Assembly: GCF_000621525.1 (NCBI RefSeq)
Contig: NZ_JHYC01000016.1
Span: 1 to 64,000, forward strand
DNA: 64,000 nucleotides
Source of the DNA: Legionella fairfieldensis ATCC 49588
GTDB lineage: Bacteria > Pseudomonadota > Gammaproteobacteria > Legionellales > Legionellaceae
Direction of reading: 5' to 3'
Shown here in pieces: positions 55,622 to 64,000 of the stretch (positions are counted from its first letter, which is position 1; every line of letters begins with the position of its first letter). A program made the translations under genes and the position numbers. The notes under the pieces were generated by a model, which worked only from the letters and a program-made list of their open reading frames with translations, did not search any database and was not told the origin of the DNA.

Positions 55622-58600
55622 ATGGCAATATCAATAGTTCACCATCCTGAAGTTAACTCAAAACAAACCTGGGGACAGCTTTATGGCTGTAGTCTTTCCC
55701 TGGCACTCGCTGAATATTGTCAGAAAACGACCGGAATTAAATTATTAGTCGCCCCAGACAATTTAACAGCAGGTCAACTTCTTGCTGAACTCCAGTTTTT
55801 CCTCGGGGAAAAAAATACTCAGGAATTGTTGTTTTTCCCCGATTGGGAAACCTTGCCCTATGATCAATTTTCACCCCATCAGGACATTATTTCCGAACGT
55901 CTATCCACATTAAGTCGTTTGCAACACAGTACTCAAGCTATTGTAATCAGCTCAATCAGCACCCTGATGCATCGCCTTTGTCCACCACAATTCTTGCATC
56001 ATCATGCATTAATACTAAAAGAAAACCAGACTTTACATCGAGAACAATTCCGGCATCACTTGCAAGAAGCCGGTTATCATTGTGTGAATAAAGTACTGGA
56101 ACATGGGGAATTTGCAATCCGAGGAGCGATTATTGATGTCTTTCCAATGGGAAGCACCACCCCTTTTCGCATCGAGTTATTTGACGATGTCATTGACAGT
56201 TTGCGTCAATTTGATACTGAAACACAACGTACTGTAGCAAAAATTGCAGAGATTCGTGTGTTACCCGCTCGTGAATTTCCTTTAAACGAACAAAGTACTC
56301 TCCTTTTCCGCCGTGCCTTTAGAGAACAATTTTCCGGGAATCCCAGCCAATGTCCCATTTATGAAGCAGTAAGCGATGGCCAATACCCTTCGGGAATTGA
56401 GTACTATCTCCCCCTGTTTTTTGAGCAAACAGCCACTTTTTTTAATTATTTACCTGCCGAAGCCAGTATTTGCCTTATCGAATCGGCTCAACAGGCGGAA
56501 CAATTCTGGCAAGAGGTAACTACCCGTTTTGAACAACGCCATTATGATATTTCTCGCCCTATTCTTAAACCGAATACCTGTTTTTTAACACCGACTGAAT
56601 TGTTCACAGAGGTAAATAAATATCAGCAAATTCGCTGTTATCATGATTTTATTGAGAAAAAAGGCGCCGTATTCAATTTCAATACACAAAAGGCACCTGC
56701 GCTACCCATAGAGCGGCAAAGTAATAGACCGCTTGCCAAACTGGCAGACTACATGAGTGATACAAAAAAGCGTTTTCTTTTAATTGCAGAAAGCGCAGGC
56801 CGGCGTGAAGTTTTATTAGATTTACTCAAGCAGAGTGAAATCAGTGCCAAAATTCAGGGCGGCTGGCAAGATTTTCTTACTGATAACGCGCCGATTAATA
56901 TCACTACAGGTCCCCTTATCGAGGGTACTGAAATAAGTGAGCAAGGGATTGCCATCATTGTTGAATCTCAATTATTTGGTGAACAAGCAGTCCCGCAACG
57001 CCGTAGTAGCCAAAAATCAGTCGATCCTGATTTAATTATCCGTGATCTTGCAGAACTTCGGATCGGAGCCCCCGTTGTCCATTTACAATTCGGCGTAGGA
57101 CGCTATCAAGGTTTAAAAACGATTGAAAGCGATGGTACTGCCAATGAATTTCTCGTACTGGCTTATGCTGGTGATGATAAAATCTATGTGCCTGTTACTT
57201 CTTTACATTTTATTAGCCGCTATACTGGTCTGGACAGTGAGCACGCCCCTTTACATAAATTGGGTAGTGATCAATGGCAGAAAGAAAAGAAAAAAGCCGC
57301 TGAAAAAATACATGATATAGCAATTGAGCTTTTAGATATTTACGCCAAACGAGAAGCCAAACCTGGTCATATCTATGCATTTCATCGTGAAGATTACCAA
57401 CGTTTTGCCGGTGGTTTTCCCTTTGTTGAAACGACTGATCAGCTGCGGGCAATCGAGCAAATTATTCAGGATCTCCAATCATCACGCCCGATGGACCGAC
57501 TGATTTGTGGGGATGTTGGTTTTGGAAAAACGGAAGTTGCCATGCGTGCTGCGTTCCTGGCTGTACAGAATGGCAAACAGGTTTGCATTCTTGTGCCAAC
57601 CACTTTGCTCGCAGGCCAACATTTTGAAAATTTTCGCGATCGATTCGCTCAATTCCCTATCAACATTGAACTCTTATCCCGATTCCGTAGTGGTAAAGAA
57701 TCGGAAAAAGTGATTGAATCCATTAAAAACGGGCAAGTTGATATTGTTATTGGTACTCATAAACTTTTTTCTCAAGCCATTCATTATCGCGATCTGGGAT
57801 TACTGATTATTGATGAAGAACATCGTTTCGGAGTTAAACAAAAAGAACATATTAAAGCGCTGCGCACCAATGTGGACGTTCTGTCTATGACAGCAACCCC
57901 TATCCCCCGAACACTCAATATGGCAATGGCCGGTATACGTGATATTTCTCTTATTGCCACCCCTCCAGCAAAACGCCTGGCCATTAAAACATTTTGGCAA
58001 GAGAAGAGTGATACTATTCTACGCGAAGCCATACTGCGAGAAATTTTACGGGGCGGTCAGGTTTATTTTTTGCATAACAATGTGCAAACCATCGAGCGTA
58101 TCTGTCAAGATTTACAGCATTTAATCCCCGAGGCTAAAATTCGCAGCGCTCATGGCCAAATGCGCGAGCGCGAATTAGAACGCATTATGTCTGACTTTTA
58201 CCATCATCGATTTAATGTGTTAGTTTGTACAACGATTATTGAAACAGGAATTGATATCCCTACTGCGAACACCATCATCATTGATAGAGCCGATAAATTT
58301 GGTTTGGCTCAATTGCATCAGTTACGGGGCCGGGTAGGCCGCTCTCATCACCAGGCTTATGCTTATTTACTTACTCCTGACGTAAAACTATTAACAGCTG
58401 ACGCCGTTAAGCGTCTGGAGGCCATTGTTTCTTTGGAAGATCTGGGTGCAGGCTTCACTCTGGCAACTCATGATTTGGAAATCCGAGGTGCAGGCGAATT
58501 ATTAGGCGAAGAACAAAGTGGCAATATGCATGCCATAGGGTTTAACTTATTCATGGAAATGCTGGACAAAGCAGTCAGCGATTTAAAATCAGGAAAAACA

Positions 58601-59074
58601 CCTGAATTAGCAACCCCCATGCATCAAGGTCCTGAAATTGATTTACGCCTGAGCGCCATTCTTCCTGAAGATTACATTGCTGATATTCATACCCGGCTTA
58701 TTATGTATAAGCGAATTGCCAATGCTAAAAATAAAGAACAACTGCGTGATTTACAAATCGAAATGATTGATCGTTTTGGCCTTCTGCCCCAACCCGCTAA
58801 ATATCTTCTTCTTGTCACTGAACTTAAACTATTAGCAACAAAATTGGGTATCAACAAGATTCATGCCGCGCAACAAAATGGTCGAATCGAATTTAATGAA
58901 AAACCGAATATCGATGCGGCTGTTTTGATTAAACTCATTCAGACTCAAGCTAAACGTCACCAATTAGATGGCCCTAATCGTCTGCGTTTTATTCTGGAGA
59001 GCACCTCTCATGAAGAACGTATTCATGAAATAAAAAACCTGTTGATTCAGTTAACGGGTGAAAATCCTGCGTAA
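55622..59074 (+). CDS. mfd: Transcription-repair coupling factor Mfd
   Basis: Mfd displaces stalled RNA polymerase and recruits UvrA for repair. The 1150-residue protein has the UvrB-homology region, the CarD-like RNA-polymerase interaction domain (LRIGAPVVHLQFGVGRYQGL), the translocase motor (Walker A GDVGFGKTE, DEEH box in DEEHRFGVKQKE, MTATPIPRTLNMAMAG, QLRGRVGRS) and the C-terminal TRCF domain (RLIMYKRIANAK). Length is normal. The Met chosen lacks a strong Shine-Dalgarno but fits the family N-terminus. Confidence 0.97.
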   Translation: MAISIVHHPEVNSKQTWGQLYGCSLSLALAEYCQKTTGIKLLVAPDNLTAGQLLAELQFFLGEKNTQELLFFPDWETLPYDQFSPHQDIISERLSTLSRLQHSTQAIVISSISTLMHRLCPPQFLHHHALILKENQTLHREQFRHHLQEAGYHCVNKVLEHGEFAIRGAIIDVFPMGSTTPFRIELFDDVIDSLRQFDTETQRTVAKIAEIRVLPAREFPLNEQSTLLFRRAFREQFSGNPSQCPIYEAVSDGQYPSGIEYYLPLFFEQTATFFNYLPAEASICLIESAQQAEQFWQEVTTRFEQRHYDISRPILKPNTCFLTPTELFTEVNKYQQIRCYHDFIEKKGAVFNFNTQKAPALPIERQSNRPLAKLADYMSDTKKRFLLIAESAGRREVLLDLLKQSEISAKIQGGWQDFLTDNAPINITTGPLIEGTEISEQGIAIIVESQLFGEQAVPQRRSSQKSVDPDLIIRDLAELRIGAPVVHLQFGVGRYQGLKTIESDGTANEFLVLAYAGDDKIYVPVTSLHFISRYTGLDSEHAPLHKLGSDQWQKEKKKAAEKIHDIAIELLDIYAKREAKPGHIYAFHREDYQRFAGGFPFVETTDQLRAIEQIIQDLQSSRPMDRLICGDVGFGKTEVAMRAAFLAVQNGKQVCILVPTTLLAGQHFENFRDRFAQFPINIELLSRFRSGKESEKVIESIKNGQVDIVIGTHKLFSQAIHYRDLGLLIIDEEHRFGVKQKEHIKALRTNVDVLSMTATPIPRTLNMAMAGIRDISLIATPPAKRLAIKTFWQEKSDTILREAILREILRGGQVYFLHNNVQTIERICQDLQHLIPEAKIRSAHGQMRERELERIMSDFYHHRFNVLVCTTIIETGIDIPTANTIIIDRADKFGLAQLHQLRGRVGRSHHQAYAYLLTPDVKLLTADAVKRLEAIVSLEDLGAGFTLATHDLEIRGAGELLGEEQSGNMHAIGFNLFMEMLDKAVSDLKSGKTPELATPMHQGPEIDLRLSAILPEDYIADIHTRLIMYKRIANAKNKEQLRDLQIEMIDRFGLLPQPAKYLLLVTELKLLATKLGINKIHAAQQNGRIEFNEKPNIDAAVLIKLIQTQAKRHQLDGPNRLRFILESTSHEERIHEIKNLLIQLTGENPA

Positions 59075-59124
59075 TTCAAAAAATTTTCTATACTTAAATA
59101 AGGATGAGCTTCAAGGAGACTGCT

Positions 59125-59304
59125 ATGACAAAATACAGTAAAGGAGCACAAAAAGAAGTTGAAAAAGAGATGCATGATTATAAAAGAGGTAAGGCGCATA
59201 GCGGCAAAAGCGGTAAGAAAGTTACCAGTAAGGAACAAGCTATCGCCATAGGCTTATCAAAAGCCAGAAAAAAGGGAGAGAAAGTTCCTCAAAAGAAAGA
59301 TTAA
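59125..59304 (+). CDS. Small basic DUF6496-like protein
   Basis: The 59-residue product is strongly basic (Lys-rich) and opens [20 protein letters not shown], followed by the Gly/Ser/Lys segment [20 protein letters not shown] and an [10 protein letters not shown] motif. This pattern matches the DUF6496 family of small, widespread proteins of unknown function. AAGGAG six bases before the ATG supports the start. It is convergent with tldD and the two ends overlap by four bases. Confidence 0.8.
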   Translation: MTKYSKGAQKEVEKEMHDYKRGKAHSGKSGKKVTSKEQAIAIGLSKARKKGEKVPQKKD

Positions 59305-60740
59305 CGAGTACCGCCAACCGTCAATGCTTCAATTTTCAAAGTCGGCTGCCCTACGCCGACAGGTACTGATTGGCCGTCTTTACCACAAACACCAATACCA
59401 CTATCCAGAGAAAGATCATTTCCAATCATGCTGATTTTTTTCATGACGTCTGGCCCATTACCAATTAATGTCGCGCCTTTGACTGGTTTGGTAATTTTAC
59501 CCTCTTCAATCAGATAGGCTTCACTTGCAGAAAATACAAATTGACCTGACGTAATATCAACCTGCCCACCGCCGAAATTGACAGCATACAAGCCGCGTTT
59601 CACTGAGCGAATTATTTCCTCAGGAGAGTGCTGCCCTGCAAGCATATAAGTATTCGTCATGCGAGGCATCGGCAGATGAGCATAGGATTCACGGCGACAA
59701 TTACCCGTGGGCTTCATACCCATTAATTTGGCATTAAGCTTGTCTTGCATATAATTTACCAATACACCGTCTTCAATAAGGGTGGTGCACTGAGAAGGCG
59801 TCCCTTCATCGTCAATAGTTAATGAGCCTCGCCTGTCTTTCAAAGTGCCATCATCGACTACAGTGACCCCTTTTGCAGCGACCTGTTGGCCCAGCCGCCC
59901 TGAAAAGGCAGATAATCCTTTACGGTTAAAATCCCCCTCCAACCCGTGCCCCACAGCTTCATGTAACAACACACCTGGCCAGCCCGGCCCGAGAACAACA
60001 GGCATGGTACCAGCCGGAGCTTCTTGAGCTTCCAGATTAATCAACGCTTCACGAACTGCTTCACGGGCATAATGTAATGCTTTTTCCTCTTCAACAAAGT
60101 AAGAATAAGCCACTCGACCACCGCCGCCGGAACGTGCTGATTCACGTCGACCTTTTTTATCTTCCACGATGACACTGACGTTGATACTCACCAATGGTCT
60201 TATATCAGCTATCATTTCTCCATGCATACCTGCTACCATAATTACTTCAAAACAACCGCTCAGAGAAGCGTTGACCTGAATAACACGTGGATCAATTCGT
60301 CTTGCTTCTTTATCAATGGCCTCAAGCAAAGCAATTTTTTCCTGTTTGGACATACTATCGATGGGATTGATATCAGCGTATCGTGTAATCGGCGCGCCCG
60401 GAACGTACACGGATTGAGCGGATTTAACCCCAGAAAAAGCAATCGAGCGAGCGGCGTCCGCAGCACGTTCCATAGCGGGTAACAAAATATCATCACAATA
60501 AGCATATCCCGTTTTATCGCCGCTAACAGCACGAATACCCACCCCTCGATCAATCGAATAACTACCGCTTTTCACCTCAGAATCTTCTAAATACCAGGAT
60601 TCATAACTACTGCTTTGGAAATAAAGATCAGCATCATCAATGTGACGATTCATCATAGAGCGCATTAATTTTTCTAAAGCAGATTCATCCAGGGAAGCAG
60701 GTTTTAATAATAAATCTTTAGCCAGGGTCAATGTACTCAT
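59301..60740 (-). CDS. tldD: Metalloprotease TldD
   Basis: TldD works with TldE (PmbA) to process small peptides such as microcin B17, and degrades CcdA antitoxin in E. coli. The 479-residue protein carries the metal motif [14 protein letters not shown] (HExxxH). [20 protein letters not shown] and the GNGPDVM segment are TldD-specific. TldE is not adjacent. Downstream on the plus strand is the DUF6496 gene. A Nit1-type amidase gene is 24 bases upstream, so the two are probably co-transcribed. Confidence 0.94.
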   Translation of the reverse strand: MSTLTLAKDLLLKPASLDESALEKLMRSMMNRHIDDADLYFQSSSYESWYLEDSEVKSGSYSIDRGVGIRAVSGDKTGYAYCDDILLPAMERAADAARSIAFSGVKSAQSVYVPGAPITRYADINPIDSMSKQEKIALLEAIDKEARRIDPRVIQVNASLSGCFEVIMVAGMHGEMIADIRPLVSINVSVIVEDKKGRRESARSGGGGRVAYSYFVEEEKALHYAREAVREALINLEAQEAPAGTMPVVLGPGWPGVLLHEAVGHGLEGDFNRKGLSAFSGRLGQQVAAKGVTVVDDGTLKDRRGSLTIDDEGTPSQCTTLIEDGVLVNYMQDKLNAKLMGMKPTGNCRRESYAHLPMPRMTNTYMLAGQHSPEEIIRSVKRGLYAVNFGGGQVDITSGQFVFSASEAYLIEEGKITKPVKGATLIGNGPDVMKKISMIGNDLSLDSGIGVCGKDGQSVPVGVGQPTLKIEALTVGGTR

Positions 60741-60764
60741 ACGTAAATACCTTTATAAATAATA

Positions 60765-61577
60765 TTAATTCGTGGCAAGCACATGGTGCTCATTACTGGG
60801 AAATTGTCGCCGTAACTGCTTCAATCGCTGTAAATCAATCTCGGCAATGATCATTCCTGCGCCCTCTCCTTGTTGGGTAACTACTTTGCCCCAAGGTTCA
60901 ACAATCATGCTATGACCATAAGTATGACGGCCATTTTCATGTTTTCCTCCCTGATTAGGAGCTATAACATAGGATAAATTTTCAATGGCTCGCGCTCTTA
61001 ACAAGATTTCCCAATGCGCAAAACCTGTCACTGCAGTAAATGCAGAAGGGACTGTAAATAACTCAGCGCCTTTAGTCACTAATTGACGATACAATTCAGG
61101 AAAACGTAAATCATAACATACTGTCAATCCTATACGACCGGCAGGCGTATCTACTACTATAGCCTCTTCACCCCGTTCAACAGTTGCCGATTCCTGATGC
61201 GCCTCATGAGCAGAAACACGAACATCAAAAAGATGAATTTTATCATAACGAGCAACACATTTTCCTTTCTCATCCATAACCAGACAACTTGAACGAACCC
61301 GTTCAGCTTTTCCCTTTAGAGGGATGGTTCCTGCAACAACCCACACAGCGTATTTTTTGGCTAACAGACTTACAGTGTCCTGAATTTCGCCAGATCCGAA
61401 CTGCTCCGCTACTTGTAATTTATCGGTTTCTTTCATCCCCATAAAAGCAAAATTTTCCGGCAAAACCACTAAATCAACCTGCTTTTCCCTGGCTTTTGCA
61501 AAAAATTCTTCAACCTGTTGTAAATTAATGTTGACGGAAGCAGATGAAACCATTTGCACCGCAGCTATTTTAGACAT
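60765..61577 (-). CDS. Nit1-type carbon-nitrogen hydrolase (deaminated glutathione amidase-like)
   Basis: The 270-residue nitrilase-superfamily enzyme has the catalytic triad Glu (VLPENFAFMG), Lys (YDKIHLFDV) and Cys (LTVCYDLRFPELYR). Nit1-type enzymes repair deaminated glutathione. The start MSKIAAVQM has a GGGA eight bases upstream; the frame extends 41 codons further but without family similarity. It lies 24 bases before tldD on the same strand. Confidence 0.88.
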   Translation of the reverse strand: MSKIAAVQMVSSASVNINLQQVEEFFAKAREKQVDLVVLPENFAFMGMKETDKLQVAEQFGSGEIQDTVSLLAKKYAVWVVAGTIPLKGKAERVRSSCLVMDEKGKCVARYDKIHLFDVRVSAHEAHQESATVERGEEAIVVDTPAGRIGLTVCYDLRFPELYRQLVTKGAELFTVPSAFTAVTGFAHWEILLRARAIENLSYVIAPNQGGKHENGRHTYGHSMIVEPWGKVVTQQGEGAGMIIAEIDLQRLKQLRRQFPSNEHHVLATN

Positions 61578-61750
61578 AAAGCAATTCCCACCGATGGTCT
61601 GCAGATATTTGCATAATTTATACGTTATATCACAATTATAAGTCCTTGAAAGATCTCTTGCCAGGAAAAAGACATCAATATAAACTTGAAATTTCAACAA
61701 ATAACCCTTACATATGCTAAACTAAACTTAAAATAACCTGGAGTTATTGC

Positions 61751-62425
61751 ATGAACAGAAACGATGTGACCTTATTAAGCCAACGAAATGAATCGGTGCT
61801 CGCCACGAATAAAGTGTTGCGTAATACCTATCTTCTTCTTAGCATGACTTTTTTCTTTAGTGCATTGACAGCTTATCTGGCTTATGCCTTTGCTGTCAGA
61901 CCACTAAACCCTATCCTGATGATTGTAGGCGTCTACGGCCTTATGTTTTTGACACATGCGCTCAGAAATAGCCCATTGGGTCTCTTAAGCGTATTTGCTT
62001 TCACGGGTTTCCTCGGGTATACCCTTGGTCCTGTTCTTAATCTTTACATAGCCAATTTCTCCAATGGTCATCAACTGATTGGTACTGCTCTGGGCGGCAC
62101 GGGTATCATTTTCTTCGCATTATCAGGGTATGCACTGACTACACGTAAAGATTTCAGCTTTTTAGGTGGTTTTCTTTTTGTCGGTGTAATGGTAGCGTTA
62201 CTCGCTATGATTGCTGGCTTATTCTTTGATATGCCTGCTCTGCAACTTGCTGTTTCTGGCGCTTTTGTGTTGATTTCTTCTGGCCTTATACTGTTCCAAA
62301 CCAGCGAAATTATTCATGGTGGGGAAACCAATTATATTTCTGCGACAGTGACCTTATTTGTCTCCATCTATAACTTATTTGTTAGCTTGTTGAATTTATT
62401 AAGCGCCTTCTCAGGTCGTGATTAA
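61751..62425 (+). CDS. BAX-inhibitor-1 family membrane protein (YccA-like)
   Basis: The 224-residue protein has seven membrane segments and the BI-1 family layout: VLRNTYLLLSMTFFFSALTA, LGGFLFVGVMVALLAMIAG and a C-terminal ISATVTLFVSIYNLFVSLL. In E. coli YccA inhibits FtsH proteolysis; other bacterial members affect membrane stress. It is a single-gene unit with a strong terminator downstream. Confidence 0.9.
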   Translation: MNRNDVTLLSQRNESVLATNKVLRNTYLLLSMTFFFSALTAYLAYAFAVRPLNPILMIVGVYGLMFLTHALRNSPLGLLSVFAFTGFLGYTLGPVLNLYIANFSNGHQLIGTALGGTGIIFFALSGYALTTRKDFSFLGGFLFVGVMVALLAMIAGLFFDMPALQLAVSGAFVLISSGLILFQTSEIIHGGETNYISATVTLFVSIYNLFVSLLNLLSAFSGRD

Positions 62426-62453
62426 TCAATTCGATGTTAGGAAATTCATCTCA

Positions 62454-62482
62454 AATCCCGGTAAATTACCGGGATTTTTTTT
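62454..62482 (+). terminator. Rho-independent terminator of yccA
   Basis: AATCCCGGTA (62454-62463) and TACCGGGATT form a stem of 10 bp with a three-base loop, and a run of eight or nine T follows. This is a classic intrinsic terminator, about 30 bases after the yccA stop codon. Confidence 0.92.
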
Positions 62483-62595
62483 ATTTCCGCTGAAGCCAAA
62501 TTTTTTCGAATCTCTTTTTCTGAATTCGCGATGTTTCACTTCATATCAAGCTCTGTTATAAATAAGCAACGACGCAGTTAGTGTTTATGCGATTG

Positions 62596-62695
62596 CGTCA
62601 ACTTAAGAATTATGTCCACGGGATTACTTACGCTCTTGATTCCAAGGATAAGCCAAGATAAGCCGTGGAGCGCAGGCATCGTTCTTAAGTTGACG
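62596..62695. repeat. MITE-like element with 14-bp perfect inverted ends
   Basis: CGTCAACTTAAGAA (62596-62609) and TTCTTAAGTTGACG (62682-62695) are perfect inverted repeats 100 bases apart end to end. The right end is identical to that of the element at 9050-9146; the segment GCCTGCG...CCACGG beside it also aligns. The centre contains AGATAAGCC and GGATAAGCC repeats. No coding capacity. Confidence 0.75.
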
Positions 62696-62742
62696 TTCTC
62701 ATAACAATAGGTATTTACTTAAAAATCAAGCAGGAATAGATA

Positions 62743-64000
62743 ATGAATCAACGAGTTTTTGTAAACCGTGTTTTAAATATGAAAAAAATTAAATTTATTG
62801 GTTTAGATATGGACCATACTCTTATTCGCTATAATACAAAAAATTTTGAAAATCTGGTTTACCAATTGGTTGTTGAGCGCCTTATTAAAGACAAAAATTA
62901 TCCAGAAGCAATTAAACAATTCAAATTTAACTTTCATGACGCTATTCGTGGTCTTATCATTGACAGTAAAAATGGTAATATATTAAAACTCAGCCGTTAT
63001 GGCGCTATCCGCCAAAGTTACCATGGAACAAGGCAAATCAATTTCGCCGAACAGAAAAAATTTTATCGCAGTATTTATGTCGATTTAAACGATCCTAATT
63101 ACATTGCCATCGACACCTCTTTTTCGATTGCATTTTGCGTATTATACAGTCAGCTTGTTGATCTTAAAGATCAACGAACCGATGAGTTACCAAGTTATGC
63201 AGTAATTTCTACAGATGTACTAGGTATGGTGGATAAAATCCATTCTGATGGCAGTTTAAAACAATATATTAGTCAAAATCTGGACGACTATTTATTTAAG
63301 GATCAGGAAGTTGTCGAGGGATTAAAACGTTATATTCATCATGGAAAAAAAATTTTCCTTATCACTAATTCCGAGTTTTTCTATACCAAGCTGTTATTAG
63401 ACTATGCCATCAACCCTTTTCTAGAGGAAGGAGAGACCTGGCGTGATCTATTTGAATATGTTATTACTCTAGCCAATAAACCACGCTTTTTTTACGATAA
63501 TCTCAAGTTTCTGACCATTAACCCCGAAAATGGCACCATGACCAATATGCAAGACAAGGTTATTCATGGGATTTATCAAGGAGGATGCGCCAGGAAATTT
63601 ACCGATGATTTAGAAATCAATGGGGATGAAATTCTTTATATTGGCGATCACATCTATGGTGATATTCTTCGCTTAAAAAAAGACTGTAACTGGCGTACTG
63701 CTTTGGTAGTAGAAGAATTAGGCCAAGAAATTGCGGCACAAAAAAAAGCTCTACCCGTCGAACAAAAAATAGTGGCTGCTATGAATATCAAAAAAACATT
63801 GGAAGAACGATATATTCACCTGCATACTCAAGATATTCAAGAAAACTCTCACCAGCATGATAATGAGACAGCAGAATTACAAAAACAAATCTTATCGATT
63901 GATACAGAAATATCCAAATTACTAAAAGAAGAGCAGGCTTTTTATAATCGTAAATGGGGTCGTGTATTCAGGGCAGGAGCCGAAGAAAGTTACTTTGCTT
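62743..64000 (+). CDS. HAD-IG family 5'-nucleotidase (continues past the window end)
   Basis: The open frame starts MNQRVFVNRVLNMKKIKFIG and runs to the window edge without a stop (419 residues visible). The HAD motif I is GLDMDHTL (Asp22 and Asp24); FLITNSEFFYT is motif II; the last motif is YIGDHIYGDILRLKK. This matches the cytosolic purine 5'-nucleotidase (HAD-IG/cN-II type) family, of which a Legionella member has been studied structurally as IMP/GMP-specific. A charged helical region (about 350-400) may dimerise. It would regulate nucleotide pools. The C-terminus is not visible. Confidence 0.85.
   Translation, partial: MNQRVFVNRVLNMKKIKFIGLDMDHTLIRYNTKNFENLVYQLVVERLIKDKNYPEAIKQFKFNFHDAIRGLIIDSKNGNILKLSRYGAIRQSYHGTRQINFAEQKKFYRSIYVDLNDPNYIAIDTSFSIAFCVLYSQLVDLKDQRTDELPSYAVISTDVLGMVDKIHSDGSLKQYISQNLDDYLFKDQEVVEGLKRYIHHGKKIFLITNSEFFYTKLLLDYAINPFLEEGETWRDLFEYVITLANKPRFFYDNLKFLTINPENGTMTNMQDKVIHGIYQGGCARKFTDDLEINGDEILYIGDHIYGDILRLKKDCNWRTALVVEELGQEIAAQKKALPVEQKIVAAMNIKKTLEERYIHLHTQDIQENSHQHDNETAELQKQILSIDTEISKLLKEEQAFYNRKWGRVFRAGAEESYFA

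Larger units (their letters stand above)
62426..62742. other. Intergenic region between yccA and the 5'-nucleotidase gene
   Basis: This 317-base region holds the yccA terminator (62454-62482) and a MITE-like repeat (62596-62695). No gene is evident. A promoter for the nucleotidase gene must lie after the repeat; none is convincing by eye. Confidence 0.55.

Overview
The window reads as a stretch of a Legionella-type gammaproteobacterial chromosome. It is AT-rich, and several genes point to this genus: a stand-alone type II secretion gspC (lspC), an EnhA-like L,D-transpeptidase, a kynurenine 3-monooxygenase, several large AT-rich ORFs of the kind that encode Dot/Icm effectors, and one promoter with a good match to a Legionella PmrA box. 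The genus assignment is inferred from gene content; no marker such as 16S rRNA lies here.

Layout. 1-342 is the right end of an IS982-family element that has cut off the 3' end of rpoS. The rest of the rpoS-nlpD-surE block (minus strand) follows, then rhlE and a malic enzyme (about 3.3-6.5 kb). Envelope and stress genes come next (Tim44-domain protein, L,D-transpeptidase, cold-shock protein, Sel1-like lipoprotein, lspC). A minus-strand group of kmo, a haem-oxygenase-fold protein and an FAD-linked oxidase occupies 10-13.7 kb. A 646-aa ORF at 14.0-15.95 kb carries a His/Glu/Gln/Cys arrangement that matches YopJ-family acetyltransferases. After it come a PAS-GGDEF-EAL protein, a GntA-like N-hydroxylase, a Cys/Met metabolism PLP enzyme, and lipid and sugar genes (acyltransferase, UDP-sugar epimerase, AT3-SGNH O-acyltransferase).

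From 24.8 kb the content is mostly core: dapD-dapE, a DAACS transporter with an altered binding site, nagZ, an outer-membrane barrel, tRNA-Ser(GGA), an APC permease, and a CapD/WbpM-type dehydratase whose C-terminus is made by an interspersed repeat. A 719-aa putative effector behind the PmrA-like box follows, then a UbiA-family prenyltransferase, truD, a Nif3 protein and murA-ibaG-mlaBCDEF. Divergent from that is kdsD-kdsC-lptC-lptA-lptB-pabA. These two operons together handle LPS core precursor (Kdo) synthesis, LPS export and outer-membrane phospholipid asymmetry.

The last part holds glsA, a 49-aa proline-rich ORF, a LapD-like c-di-GMP receptor, xseA, a rhomboid protease paired with a multi-TM coiled-coil protein, mfd, a DUF6496-like basic protein, tldD, a Nit1-type amidase, a YccA/BAX-inhibitor protein and a 5'-nucleotidase that runs off the window. 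Two families of interspersed repeats recur in the intergenic spaces: a MITE-like element with long inverted ends (9.05 and 62.6 kb) and a roughly 55-bp repeat that can be read as protein (8.5, 18.5 and 33.0 kb).

The observations most worth following are the YopJ-like triad protein, the IS-truncated rpoS, the PmrA-box gene and the kmo cluster.
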